Assembly (NCBI GenBank): GCA_014860005.1 | Contig: JACZKP010000154.1 | Location: forward strand, 1 to 25,799 | Direction: 5' to 3' | Origin: Verrucomicrobiota bacterium | GTDB lineage: Bacteria > Verrucomicrobiota > Verrucomicrobiae > Limisphaerales > UBA11358 | DNA length: 25,799 nucleotides | Shown: positions 1 to 8,576 of the stretch, in pieces | Numbering within the stretch: the stretch's first letter is position 1 | Layout of the letters: every line of letters starts with the position of its first letter | Notes under the pieces: generated by a model | What the model was told of the DNA's origin: nothing | Database searches by the model: none | What the model saw: the letters and a program-made list of their open reading frames with translations, nothing else | Made by a program: the position numbers and the translations under genes

Positions 1-322
1 GAAGAAAAGTTCCCGAAGCGACAATGACCGGCAGGCACATGCGGGCGGCCCGCATTTTTTGGAGCAGTTCGATTCCGGTCAACGCGGGCATGTTGTTATC
101 GGTGATTAAGAGATCGTAGCTCTCGGCATTGAGGGCGTGCCAGGCCACAACCCCATCTTCCGCCGCGTCCACGGTGTAGCCCGCGCGCGTCAGCACTGCC
201 GTGTTGAGTTGGCGAATGGAATCGTCGTCGTCCACCACGAGAATGCGGTGCAGCTTGACGGCGGCGTCCGCCGCTTGGCCAACGGTTGGCGTTCCAAGGT
301 GCGAGGTTTGGTGATCTTTCAA
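1..322 (-). CDS. Response regulator receiver-domain protein (partial, runs off the left edge)
   Basis: The minus strand encodes a CheY-like receiver domain that continues past base 1. After a short leader the protein reads HRILVVDDDDSIRQLN, the acidic pocket at the end of beta-1. It continues through GYTVDAAEDGVVAW to LLITDNNMPALTG, whose Asp is the expected phospho-acceptor, and then PVIVASGTF, with the Ser/Thr switch position at the edge. No in-frame ATG exists; the first plausible start is TTG at 322, preceded by an AAGG-like ribosome site about 9 bases upstream. Any output domain lies outside the window, so it could be a stand-alone receiver or a DNA-binding regulator. It diverges from the hybrid kinase at 598 across a 275-base gap and may be its partner, which is inference from position only. 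Confidence 0.85.
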   Translation of the reverse strand, partial: MKDHQTSHLGTPTVGQAADAAVKLHRILVVDDDDSIRQLNTAVLTRAGYTVDAAEDGVVAWHALNAESYDLLITDNNMPALTGIELLQKMRAARMCLPVIVASGTFL

Positions 323-540
323 AGCGCATTACCTTAACCTGGGAAAAAGTCGGTGCCATGGGGGGGATTCACCGGGGGGTGTTTCACCCATCTGCCGTTT
401 TCCCTTAACACCGATGGGTACGGACTTGGTCGGAACGGGAGAGAACCCCGCCGGCGATAGCGCGGTTCATCTTTGGCGCGTCAGTCATCGCTCGTTGGAT
501 TCCGGATTGCTCGGGCGAGGCTGGATTCCTCAAGCCCGGC

Positions 541-562
541 ACATGGGGGAAATACCCCATGT
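541..562. promoter_or_regulatory. Perfect 8-bp inverted repeat between the divergent two-component genes
   Basis: ACATGGGG at 541-548 and CCCCATGT at 555-562 are perfect inverted arms around a 6-base spacer, GAAATA. The site sits between the receiver gene and the hybrid kinase, where an autoregulatory operator would be expected. It overlaps the upstream candidate ATG at 559, one reason to prefer the ATG at 598 as the kinase start. A hairpin acting on the mRNA is an alternative reading. Confidence 0.4.
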
Positions 563-597
563 TGCCCGCCGGGCGTTTGGGCTTATGGTTTAATGCC

Positions 598-2733
598 ATG
601 AAGTCCAAGGACTCTTTCCGAACGAAGCACCCGCCATCACCGGACAAGGATTCAGGGCAAACCGTGGCTCATGATGAAGGCGAGATAAGGGAGAAGCATG
701 AAACCGCGAAGCCGCCCGGCCACGACACGCAAATTTTACGGGCGGAGACACGGACGAAGCAGGCCGAGGCGCGAACCGAGGCAGCCAATACCCGGACGGA
801 GCAGGCGGAAATGCGGACAGAAAAGGCCGAAGCGCAGAGCGCGTCGCTCCATGCCTCCGAGATTAGCTACCGGCGGCTGTTCGAGGCGGCACAGGACGGC
901 ATCCTGATTCTGGAGTTTGACACGGGACGCGTCAGCGATGTGAATCCTTTCCTGGTTGAACTGCTGGGTATTTCCCACGAAGAAATGGTCGGCAAAACCG
1001 TTGGCGAACTTAGTCCGTTCCGGGACATCGTGGCCAATCAAAAGGTCCTGGAACGATTGCAAAACGATGGCTATGTCCGGTATGAAGACCTGCCCTTGGA
1101 AACGCGGGATGGCCGTCAAATTTCCGTCGAGTTTGTCAGCAATGTGTATCAAGCCCGTGGCACAAAGGTGATCCAGTGCAACATTCGCGACATCACCGAA
1201 CGCAAACAGGCGGAGATGTCCCACGCCCGGCTGGCCATGGCCGTCGCGCAAGCCGCCGAGAACATCGTGATCACCGACACCAATGGCGCCATCCTCTATG
1301 CGAATCCGGCGTTTGAGAAAACCACCGGCTATACTATTGCCGAGGTACTCGGCCAGAATTCGCGCCTCCTCAAGAGCGGCAAGCATGATGCCGCGTTTTA
1401 CCGCCGGATGTGGGATGTGCTTGAGCGCGGGGAAGTCTGGCACGGCCACATGATCAATCGGCGCAAGGATGGCAAAGTTTACGAGGAGGAAGCCACCATT
1501 TCGCCCGTGCGGGACGCCGCGGGCACGATTGTCAACTACGTGGCCGTGAAGCGGGACGTCACGCGGGAAGTGCAACTCGAATCCCAATTCCGCCAGGCGC
1601 AAAAGATGGAGGCCATCGGCACGCTCGCGGGCGGCGTGGCGCATGATTTCAACAACATTTTGGCGGTGATCCAAATGCAGGCAGGTTTGCTTAAAGAGCG
1701 CGACGGTCTTACCGACGAGCAGTCGAATTGTGCCGACGAGATCGGGGTGACCGTTGCCCGCGGCGCCGCCCTGACCCGCCAATTGCTTTTATTCAGCCGG
1801 CGCGAATCGTTCCAGCCGCGCGATCTGGACCTGAGCAACTCGATCACCACCACAACCAAAATGCTGCGGCGCATGCTCGGCGAAACCATCAAGGTGCAGC
1901 TCAAATTGGCGGCGCAACCGATGTTAATCCATGCCGATCCGGGCATGATGGACCAGGTGTTGATGAATCTCGCGGTGAACGCCCGCGACTCTATGCCTGA
2001 TGGCGGCCAACTCGTGATCGAAACTTCCGGTGTGGAATTCGATGAATTCGCCGCCGCTCAATCAGCCCTGGCGCGGCCGGGTTCATTTGCGTGCCTGAGC
2101 GTAAGTGATAACGGCAAAGGCATTCCCCCGGAAATTCTACCCAGGATCTTCGAGCCATTCTTCACCACCAAGGATGTCGGCAAGGGCACGGGCCTGGGAT
2201 TGGCGACCGTTTTCGGCATCGTGCAACAACATCAAGGCTGGATCAATGTCTATAGCGAAGCCGGCCAGGGGACGACGTTCCGTATTTATCTCCCGCGGCT
2301 CACCAGGAGCGCGGAAGCAAAGTCGTCACCACCGGCGCCGACTGCCATGCGCGGCGGCAAGGAGACGATTTTGCTGGTGGAAGACGAACCGTCGCTGCGC
2401 GTTTCCGTGCGCATGACCCTCTCCCGACTCGGCTACCGCATTTTGGAAGCGCCCACCGGCGTCAAAGCCTTGGAGGTCTGGAAGGAGAACCGCGACGAAA
2501 TCCGGTTATTGCTGACCGATTTGGTGATGCCCGATGGAGTGACTGGAATAGCATTAGCGCAACGTCTGCTTCAGGAGAATTCCAAGCTGAAAGTGATTTA
2601 CATGAGTGGTTACAGCGCCGCGGTGGCCGGCAAGGGTTTTCTCATGCAGGAAGGGGTTAACTTTCTCACCAAGCCGTTCGCCGCCCAGGAACTCGCACGA
2701 ACCATCCGCGACCGCCTGGATAACGACGCTTAG
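598..2733 (+). CDS. Hybrid sensor histidine kinase: coiled coil-PAS-PAS-HisKA-HATPase-receiver
   Basis: This is a cytoplasmic-looking hybrid kinase of 711 aa that should autophosphorylate on His and pass phosphate to its own receiver. No membrane segment or signal peptide is seen. From the N-terminus: a charged heptad region (about 48-85) of RTEQAEx-type repeats, PAS-1 (about 90-200), PAS-2 (about 208-325), and a phospho-acceptor helix with [13 protein letters not shown] (His about 349). The ATPase domain has an N-box [10 protein letters not shown] (Asn about 461), G1 DNGKGIPPE, an F-box FEPFFTT and G2 [10 protein letters not shown]. The receiver starts at [11 protein letters not shown] (about 592) with phospho-acceptor in LLTDLVMPD (Asp about 641) and Lys in LTKPF (about 692). 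All catalytic boxes are intact. An in-frame ATG at 559 would add 13 residues but lies inside a palindrome; neither start has a convincing ribosome site. The signal is unknown. Confidence 0.93.
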   Translation: MKSKDSFRTKHPPSPDKDSGQTVAHDEGEIREKHETAKPPGHDTQILRAETRTKQAEARTEAANTRTEQAEMRTEKAEAQSASLHASEISYRRLFEAAQDGILILEFDTGRVSDVNPFLVELLGISHEEMVGKTVGELSPFRDIVANQKVLERLQNDGYVRYEDLPLETRDGRQISVEFVSNVYQARGTKVIQCNIRDITERKQAEMSHARLAMAVAQAAENIVITDTNGAILYANPAFEKTTGYTIAEVLGQNSRLLKSGKHDAAFYRRMWDVLERGEVWHGHMINRRKDGKVYEEEATISPVRDAAGTIVNYVAVKRDVTREVQLESQFRQAQKMEAIGTLAGGVAHDFNNILAVIQMQAGLLKERDGLTDEQSNCADEIGVTVARGAALTRQLLLFSRRESFQPRDLDLSNSITTTTKMLRRMLGETIKVQLKLAAQPMLIHADPGMMDQVLMNLAVNARDSMPDGGQLVIETSGVEFDEFAAAQSALARPGSFACLSVSDNGKGIPPEILPRIFEPFFTTKDVGKGTGLGLATVFGIVQQHQGWINVYSEAGQGTTFRIYLPRLTRSAEAKSSPPAPTAMRGGKETILLVEDEPSLRVSVRMTLSRLGYRILEAPTGVKALEVWKENRDEIRLLLTDLVMPDGVTGIALAQRLLQENSKLKVIYMSGYSAAVAGKGFLMQEGVNFLTKPFAAQELARTIRDRLDNDA

Positions 2734-2865
2734 TTGGAACGTGAACCGGACGGGGCGACACCGGAGAGTCGCTCCTGTCGGAATGCTGTCATTGCTCACG
2801 AACCCGGTGGTTTGGGTGTGGGGGCCGGTAATGCCTAAGTCTTGCCTGGCTAAAAGATTCGTCGC

Positions 2866-2882
2866 GCAGGTTTCCAACCTGC
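2866..2882. repeat. REP-like palindrome (7-bp stem, TCC loop)
   Basis: GCAGGTT at 2866-2872 and AACCTGC at 2876-2882 form a perfect 7-bp stem around TCC, in the convergent gap between the hybrid kinase and the SpoIID-type gene, 11 bases beyond the stop codon of the latter. The architecture (a G+C-rich stem with a TTTCC centre) resembles the stem inside the insertion in the kinase remnant at 12296-12313. It may be a dispersed intergenic repeat or serve as a weak bidirectional terminator; no T-run follows. Confidence 0.45.
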
Positions 2883-2893
2883 CGTATCGCGGA

Positions 2894-5800
2894 TTACTGC
2901 CCCACCACCAGCACCCGGTAAAACCTCTGCGACGGTCCTACCGCGTCGTGCTTGCTCGCCGTTGCATCGTCTGCCGTCACATCCGGCAGGAGGTCTGACC
3001 AGGTCGGATCGTTCAAATCATTTTTGAATTGCACGCGATACTTCGTTCCGGGAATGGCGCTCCACGTCAGCACAAAATCATCGCCGGAAATGACAGAGTT
3101 CTCCACTGCGGGCCGGGCTACCACCTGGATGACGAACGACTGCGCATCGGCTTTCGGCGGAACGCCATTGTCGGTCACGCGCACGGTGATGGGGTTGGTT
3201 GTCCCAATATGAAAGTCGCCGGTTTGCCAGACGAACACTCCGCTGGCTGCGCCCACGCCCGCTCCGGGTGGCGCGCCAGTTTCAAGACTGTAACTGAGCG
3301 TGTTCGCCGGCAGATCAGCGTCCATCGCTGAATTCGTGAATGTCACCAGCGTACCCGCGTGAACTGAGCGGTTCGTGATTGCGGCCAGGGCCGGAGCTTC
3401 GTTCACTTCATTGACCGTGACGCGGAAGGTTTTTGAATCGCTCAGTGGCGGAAGGCTGTTGTCAGTCACCCGCACCGTGATGTCATAAATGCCCGGTCCC
3501 TGCGCCTCGGTGGGCGTCCAGGTGAACACCCCGTTGGTCGCATTGATGGTTGCGCCGGGCGGCGCATTGCTCAGGCTGTAGGTCAGCACGTTTGGTGTGG
3601 AGACAATGAAATTGTCCAGGTAAGCATTGTAAGCCCCACTGCCCGCCGCCGGCACGAAAGCCAGATGTTCCAGAACTCCAAGGCCCGTGGCCGACGAAAG
3701 CACTCCGTTCCCACTGGCAAAATTCCGCACCGGTTCGTTTGGTAGATCGAATACCAGCGTGGTCCAACTGCCGGCGTTGACGGTGCGTGTGGCTTGCGGT
3801 TGACTGCTGGCCCCCACATTCGTCACGCCGACGAATTCAATTCCGCCGGTCGCGCCACCATTGGAACCAATGGGCGTGCCCGCCGGATTACCGGTTTCCC
3901 GCGCGCCGATGGCGACCTTGAGGTCTTTGTCCGTGTAGATGTCGAAAGCCAGTTTGCGCGTCAGATCAATGACCGGATTGGGCAGATTCGCAGCCGCAGA
4001 AGTCGTCAAACGCAGCCACGCGTTGACCGTGGTGTTCCAACTCCAGTTCGCCCGCAGCACGCGTGCGCTGCCGTTTCCTGCCGGAAAAGTTCCGGTCACA
4101 GAGGTTGTGTTGGGCGAAGGATCAAGGAAGCCACTGGTTGAACCAGAAAAACTCGGCTGGCGAATCAGCACTGAACCGTTGGCCGTGCCGTCGGCGAACG
4201 TTTCGAAATCAGTGATGACAATATCCGTGTCAGCCGCAGCCGTGGCGCTGTTGGTGAACGTCAGGAGCGAACCTTCGTTGACCATCATGTCCGCAATCGG
4301 CGAGAGCACGGGCGGCACGGTGATCGGTTCGGTGGTTCGCTCCAGCCAGTTCTCCGGCGACCAGCCGATGGTCTGGCCGGCATCGTGCCATTGCACACGC
4401 CACCAGGTGTGGCCAATGCCGTCACTGGTGACGCGCACCGGGCCGCCGATAATCACGCCCGTTGCGCCGGAAGCCTTGGTGGTAATCTGCGGACAACCCA
4501 TGCCGCTGCTGATGCTGCCATCCGCGCACTGGCGCACCGTCAGACTCGAAGTGCCGAGCGCGCGCACATAATCATTGATCATCAACGGTGCGCCCTGAAC
4601 CAGTTCCAGGTGGGGATAATAATGTTCACACAGCCAGATCCAATCGCGCAGGGGATGTCCATTCGTGCTGGCATCACTGGTCACACGATTGGCCATCCGT
4701 CGTCCGCTCGCCCATCGAGCCGTGCCCCATTGGCAAATGCCACGACCGTGACCGAAGCGCGCTTCGCCCGTGCAAACCGGATCGTAGATGCAACCGCCAG
4801 TGGGCTGGGTGTAACCATCGCCACACGAGAAACCGAGGGAATTGTTCTCCGCCGAATACTCCGTGAGCTTGAAGGCGATGCGCGCGGCGCCCGGCTGGTT
4901 CATCACGTAATTGGCCGTGTGATTGACCGCAGCGGTCGTGCGGCTGTCGCTGGCGGTGGGATTGTAAACCTGGCAACTGGTCGTGCCGCAGATGTCGTAG
5001 GTGGAAGTGGAAGGATTGTTCACGAAGCCGATTGCGTAAGTCCGCACCGCCACCGCGCCGGCCAGCAACGAATTCGTCCCGCTGTTGCCCGGCCCGGTGC
5101 TGCCCCACGAGGCAATCCATTCCGACGGCAGCGAACGCTGGCAATAGGTCTGCAATGACACGTAATCAATCGTGACGCCGTCCGACCGCAACACGCGGAT
5201 GTTGGTGGGAATCCTGACGGGCGGTGGGGACGAATCGCCTTGCGGTGTAGGGCCTGCGGCCACGGGCGGTTCCGTCAAAACCGGAATTTCGTCCGGCGCG
5301 CCGCCATCACTGCGCCCGGATGTTTGCTCGCCGCGAACGTGCAACGGGTAATGCGTGCGCCGCCGATGCTGGCGTTCATCCACGATGTTCCGGCCTACGC
5401 CGCGCTCCAACCGGATGCGATAAATCCAGTCGCCTTCCGACCATAGTTCCAGATATTGACGCTCCTCCGCACGATAACCGGGTTTGTCGAAAAGCAGTGC
5501 CGCAGGTGACACCATTGCTTCAGCGAGCGTCTGGACCGGCACATGGATTTGAAAATAACCGCGCGCATCGGTGCGCGTTTCCCGGCCACTGGGTTCCGCG
5601 CGGATAGACACATTTTTCAGCGGCATACCCGACGCCTCATCCACCACGAAGCCGACGAACACCGTTTCCTCCGCGCGATGCAGTGTGGCAAGGAAGTCCG
5701 GTTGCACTTCGCGTGGTTCAATCAGCGGATCGAGGTGGAACTCCAGTTTGTAGGCCTGGTTGGGCAGCACGGTAAACTCACCGGACATGGGTTTATGGGC

Positions 5801-6088
5801 AGGCGGGGTGACGGTGAGCGTGTGCCGGCCTTGTTCCAAAGCCAGGCTTGCCCGCCCCGTTCGCTCGATTTGCCCGCCGCGCAACCTCTGTGCGGCGTGG
5901 TTCGCCGCGCGCGGGGTTGCCTCCACCAAATCCGGTTGCACGGCGTAGCCCGTGGCGCTGTCAAGGAACCGGATGCGGACGAACTGCTGTTCTTCCGGCT
6001 GATTCTGCGCCAGCAGGGGCATGGACGGCAGCGCGAGCGAACTCATCGCGCAAAGTGTGAACCAGGAATGTAATTTCAAATGTTTCAT
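2894..6088 (-). CDS. Secreted SpoIID/LytB-domain protein with SH3-like and Ig/cadherin-like repeats
   Basis: This 1064-aa exported protein probably acts on or binds the cell wall. The start at 6088 is preferred over an upstream in-frame ATG because it opens a clear signal peptide (MKHLKLHSWFTLCAMSSLALPSMPLLAQ) with GGTGG-like bases upstream. A carboxypeptidase-regulatory/Ig-like segment (about 140-185; VGFVVDEASGMPLKNVSIRAE) is followed by a proline-rich linker and a SpoIID domain (about 293-480). That domain has YVSLQTYCQRSLPSEW, LLAGAVAVRTYAIGF and FGHGRGICQWG, the last matching the GHGxGxSQ signature of the family. An SH3-like segment (about 510-570; WWRVQWHDAG) follows, then a beta-sandwich and two putative-Ig/cadherin-like repeats containing ITVRVTDNS and ITVRVTDNG. 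The C-terminus (KYRVQFKNDLNDPTWSDL...QRFYRVL) is a module common in secreted verrucomicrobial proteins. SpoIID is a lytic transglycosylase in spore formers; whether this version is catalytic is unknown. Confidence 0.88.
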   Translation of the reverse strand: MKHLKLHSWFTLCAMSSLALPSMPLLAQNQPEEQQFVRIRFLDSATGYAVQPDLVEATPRAANHAAQRLRGGQIERTGRASLALEQGRHTLTVTPPAHKPMSGEFTVLPNQAYKLEFHLDPLIEPREVQPDFLATLHRAEETVFVGFVVDEASGMPLKNVSIRAEPSGRETRTDARGYFQIHVPVQTLAEAMVSPAALLFDKPGYRAEERQYLELWSEGDWIYRIRLERGVGRNIVDERQHRRRTHYPLHVRGEQTSGRSDGGAPDEIPVLTEPPVAAGPTPQGDSSPPPVRIPTNIRVLRSDGVTIDYVSLQTYCQRSLPSEWIASWGSTGPGNSGTNSLLAGAVAVRTYAIGFVNNPSTSTYDICGTTSCQVYNPTASDSRTTAAVNHTANYVMNQPGAARIAFKLTEYSAENNSLGFSCGDGYTQPTGGCIYDPVCTGEARFGHGRGICQWGTARWASGRRMANRVTSDASTNGHPLRDWIWLCEHYYPHLELVQGAPLMINDYVRALGTSSLTVRQCADGSISSGMGCPQITTKASGATGVIIGGPVRVTSDGIGHTWWRVQWHDAGQTIGWSPENWLERTTEPITVPPVLSPIADMMVNEGSLLTFTNSATAAADTDIVITDFETFADGTANGSVLIRQPSFSGSTSGFLDPSPNTTSVTGTFPAGNGSARVLRANWSWNTTVNAWLRLTTSAAANLPNPVIDLTRKLAFDIYTDKDLKVAIGARETGNPAGTPIGSNGGATGGIEFVGVTNVGASSQPQATRTVNAGSWTTLVFDLPNEPVRNFASGNGVLSSATGLGVLEHLAFVPAAGSGAYNAYLDNFIVSTPNVLTYSLSNAPPGATINATNGVFTWTPTEAQGPGIYDITVRVTDNSLPPLSDSKTFRVTVNEVNEAPALAAITNRSVHAGTLVTFTNSAMDADLPANTLSYSLETGAPPGAGVGAASGVFVWQTGDFHIGTTNPITVRVTDNGVPPKADAQSFVIQVVARPAVENSVISGDDFVLTWSAIPGTKYRVQFKNDLNDPTWSDLLPDVTADDATASKHDAVGPSQRFYRVLVVGQ

Positions 6089-6293
6089 CAGAATCAAGCC
6101 GCCACCTTCAGTCTTTTGATCTCGCCGGCAGTCAATGCGTCCGTTGAGAACTTGTTGCTGGCGCAACCTACCGCAGCGCTGATGCGGGTGCAAACAAATG
6201 GCCGTCGGCTGTCAGTTGGAAATGCGGCGGGCAAGCCGGTCAAGCGCGTGGGTCGCTTGCGCGATTCAATCTGAATTTTCCTGAATCCCCGGG

Positions 6294-6341
6294 CTTGAAT
6301 CAATCACCGTGACGATGCTGGCGGGTGCCGACGTTCTCGAT
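6294..6341 (+). pseudogene. Short remnant resembling the C39-like fragment at 8993-9163
   Basis: The plus strand reads ESITVTMLAGADVLDA followed by a stop. The larger fragment at 8993-9163 reads ESIAVTMLDVTDAQVIVGDP. About 26 of the first 28 bases agree (the GAATCAATC...CCGTGACGATGCTGG stretch). With only 16 codons left it is a remnant or a dispersed repeat rather than a functional gene. Confidence 0.35.
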
Positions 6342-6493
6342 GCGTGATAACGCAAATCACAACTTGGGGCAACCCTATCGTGGCAGGCTTGGGAAGCCCA
6401 CTTGAGCCTTTTGGGAAAAGGCGAAAGGAATTCGGCGCCAGCCGAAGGCCCGGCAGGGCTGAGTGAGCGGGCGCGAGCGAATCCATTACCCGA

Positions 6494-6526
6494 ACCGTCA
6501 AACTGCCCAGTGGGGCGCTGCAGCGG
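6494..6526 (+). repeat. Degenerate direct repeat, copy 1 (downstream of the aldo/keto reductase gene)
   Basis: This copy shares the CCGAACCGTC core and a following CCCAG-GGGGC block with 7896-7928 in the same orientation, about 24 of 31 positions identical by eye. The two copies lie on either side of the aldo/keto reductase gene. They may be decayed copies of one intergenic repeat; chance similarity in GC-rich DNA is not excluded. Confidence 0.3.
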
Positions 6527-6620
6527 CTAGTGACCGCGCTCCTCGTCATTCGGTCAAGCGTCTGGTTGGGTCCGGCCTCCTGTTTCATACTGCTCTGTCC
6601 GCCTGATTCGGCCACCGCCA

Positions 6621-7784
6621 TCATGTCATGATCTCCTGGGCTTTCAATATGCGATCCCGTACGGCGACGCCATTGGGACAGACAACCGAGCACTGCGCAC
6701 ATCCGTGACAGGATACCCGACGGCGGGGTGTGGGAATGGACTCCAGTTGAAGTCGCGCCAGTCCAGGATCGCGGTAGCCCTCCAGGTACATCGCCACTCG
6801 CACAAGGTCGGATATCGCCAATCCGTTGGGACACGCCGCATCGCACGCACCACACATGCGGCAAAAACGAGGCGAAACATGCGAGAGGCTGGCCGTCAGT
6901 CTGCGGCGGTCTTCCTCCGACAACGGTTGCTGCAGTGCCGCAATGTTCTCGTCCAACTGCTCGGCGCTCTGCATGGCTACAGGAAGACTATGCACTCTCG
7001 GGTCCGCGGCGAGCCACCGCAGACAGGCGTCCGGCCGATCTGTGGTGGCATCGTAGAACCGGCCTGCCAGGGGCTTCATCGGCACCACGCCCAGGCCCGC
7101 CGCGTGCAACTTCACCAGGCGCGCCTGATCGTCTGCCGAGCACGTGTAGTTGTAGGTCAGCATCACTACGTCAACCGGATTATCAGCCGTGGTCAGACGC
7201 TCCATATCCTCGGCGAGGCGGTGTGTTGAAATGGCAGCATAACGAGCCTTGCCCGCCTGTCGGGCCTCGGTGAAAGCTTCGCAAAAGTCATCCCACTGTC
7301 CGGGCGTCGGGCAGCAGACATACCAAATGTCCAGGTGTCCAAACCCGGAGCCATGCAAGAATCCATCCAGGTCATGCAGCATGACGGCCTTGGAAGAACG
7401 CTGCACCGTCATGTAACTGACCACCAAGTCCCTCCGGAAAGGCCGGAGAGCCGCACAGGCACCCAGGTTGTGAATGTCTGGAGCCAGCCGGTTGCGCGTG
7501 TTTTCGTCCTCGACAAAGTGAAAATAAGTGACTCCACGATTCACCGCGCGCTGATACAGCACCGGGTCCGTGACGTGCAGAACCCCGAAACCAAGGAGGG
7601 AAACGGAAAGCTTCGAACGACCGAGGATGCGTTTCCGCAGACCACCCGCCTGACTGCGCTTCTCAGCGTCCGTCCTTCCCTCCAGCAACCCTGTCCGTTG
7701 CGTCGAACACGACGTGCCCAGAGCAATCGCGCCGGTAGCTGCGGACACCAGAAACTCGCGGCGTGACTTCTGATCAGATCGCAT
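6621..7784 (-). CDS. Tat-exported aldo/keto reductase-like protein with two C-terminal 4Fe-4S motifs
   Basis: A predicted periplasmic protein of 387 aa. The start at 7784 places a twin-arginine signal at the N-terminus (SRREFLVSAATGAIALGTSC) and has an AGGAG site about 12 bases upstream. The middle is an aldo/keto reductase TIM barrel, with KRILGRSKLSVSLLGFG at the start and conserved DVVMLTYNYTCS and GVVPMKPLAG segments. The C-terminus has two ferredoxin-type motifs, CRMCGACDAACPNG and CHGCAQCSVVCPNG, each CxxCxxCxxxCP, so two 4Fe-4S clusters are expected. Tat export suits a protein folded with its cofactor. The usual FDTAxxY segment carrying the catalytic Asp and Tyr reads YFHFVEDENTRNR, and the following Lys segment reads VVSYMTVQRSS, so classical AKR chemistry is doubtful. 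The substrate is unknown. Degenerate direct repeats flank the gene. Confidence 0.87.
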   Translation of the reverse strand: MRSDQKSRREFLVSAATGAIALGTSCSTQRTGLLEGRTDAEKRSQAGGLRKRILGRSKLSVSLLGFGVLHVTDPVLYQRAVNRGVTYFHFVEDENTRNRLAPDIHNLGACAALRPFRRDLVVSYMTVQRSSKAVMLHDLDGFLHGSGFGHLDIWYVCCPTPGQWDDFCEAFTEARQAGKARYAAISTHRLAEDMERLTTADNPVDVVMLTYNYTCSADDQARLVKLHAAGLGVVPMKPLAGRFYDATTDRPDACLRWLAADPRVHSLPVAMQSAEQLDENIAALQQPLSEEDRRRLTASLSHVSPRFCRMCGACDAACPNGLAISDLVRVAMYLEGYRDPGLARLQLESIPTPRRRVSCHGCAQCSVVCPNGVAVRDRILKAQEIMT

Positions 7785-7895
7785 ACTTTGAAGCTCTCCT
7801 GCTGGCGGAACAAACCGTTGCCCGCTCATTTACCCAACGACCAGCGACCGCCGCCGGAAACGCCCGGTCGGCTGCAACAATCGCTGACAAACTAT

Positions 7896-7928
7896 CCGAA
7901 CCGTCGGACGACCCAGCGGGGCAGCATC
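7896..7928 (+). repeat. Degenerate direct repeat, copy 2 (upstream of the aldo/keto reductase gene)
   Basis: Partner of 6494-6526 in the same orientation, with CCGAACCGTC followed by CCCAGCGGGGC. It lies about 110 bases upstream of the aldo/keto reductase start. Beyond this block the two copies diverge. Confidence 0.3.
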
Positions 7929-7989
7929 CACTGAGTGGTGCAGCGTGACTGTTGTTCCATCTGCGCTGTAGCGCACTGGTTGAACCACG

Positions 7990-8349
7990 TCATCGTGTCT
8001 TAGCAACTTGCGTCATCGGATAAATGAAGATGGCGAGAAAGACAAGGCCGAGCGCCCAAATCGCGAGTGCGGCTCGACGCGCTCTCTTGTCAGTCAGCGC
8101 AGGAAGAAACAAAAACAAAGCAACGAGGCAGATGACATAGCCAAAACCGAGCACAGAGTAACGGTGTGCCTCCTCACGCTGAAGAACCGACCGTGCGCTA
8201 AACGCCGCCGTGCCCAACTGATCCCAGCCTGCAATTGCGGCGACAAGTCTGGAGAAGATCCCCACGAGCGGCACACCGATGATGTATGCGCAGAGTGTGG
8301 TAACAACCAAATTCCAACGACCTTCACGTGATGTTGGAAAGATGCTCAC
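7990..8349 (-). CDS. Small three-helix membrane protein of unknown function
   Basis: This 119-aa protein starts at GTG 8349 and has three hydrophobic stretches: WNLVVTTLCAYIIGVPLVGIFS (about 12-33), YSVLGFGYVICLVALFLFLPAL (about 64-85) and AALAIWALGLVFLAIFIYPM (about 93-112). A positively charged loop, TDKRARRA, lies between the last two, suggesting that loop is cytoplasmic. No ribosome site is evident and no family is recognised. The hydrophobic pattern makes it more credible than the overlapping frames. It stands alone in a gene-poor zone between the reductase gene and an integrase remnant. Confidence 0.6.
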   Translation of the reverse strand: MSIFPTSREGRWNLVVTTLCAYIIGVPLVGIFSRLVAAIAGWDQLGTAAFSARSVLQREEAHRYSVLGFGYVICLVALFLFLPALTDKRARRAALAIWALGLVFLAIFIYPMTQVAKTR

Positions 8350-8545
8350 GGCGTCAAGTGGTTTAGTTCAACAGCAAGATTGTGCAACAGGATTGGGTAT
8401 TATCGCCTTCATACGATTTGACCTTAAATCCGCAGTTTTCGCTTGTCCAGCAGGGAGTTTCTGAACTCTCGGTGGCAATATCAATCCGGGAAAAGCGACA
8501 ATGTCTCCGTTGCCCCATGAAACCTCCCCCGGCCTGCGGCCACCG

Positions 8546-8565
8546 TCGCCCGTTCCCGCGGGCGA
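8546..8565. repeat. GC-rich palindrome (7-bp stem)
   Basis: TCGCCCG at 8546-8552 and CGGGCGA at 8559-8565 pair perfectly around TTCCCG, within a GC-rich tract (about 8520-8580) directly before the integrase remnant. It resembles the dispersed intergenic palindromes seen elsewhere in the window. No function is assigned. Confidence 0.35.
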
Positions 8566-8576
8566 GGGCAGATCGG

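Larger units (their letters stand above)
6089..6620. other. Gene-poor 532-base gap with degenerate repeats
   Basis: No convincing gene is seen between the SpoIID-type gene and the aldo/keto reductase gene, both on the minus strand. The gap must carry the promoter of the SpoIID-type gene, but no clear -35/-10 pair is visible. It contains two stretches that recur elsewhere in the window: bases 6294-6320 resemble 9013-9039 (part of a C39-like fragment), and 6494-6526 resemble 7896-7928. It therefore looks like decayed DNA rather than a plain regulatory region. Confidence 0.5.

Noticed and set aside
736..1782. 348-codon minus-strand open frame opposite the hybrid kinase
   Set aside because: It lies wholly antisense to a kinase with all motifs intact and has no recognisable domain.
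6304..6864. Minus-strand open frame of 186 codons covering the end of the aldo/keto reductase gene
   Set aside because: It overlaps the Fe-S part of the reductase gene in another frame and otherwise translates degenerate repeat DNA.
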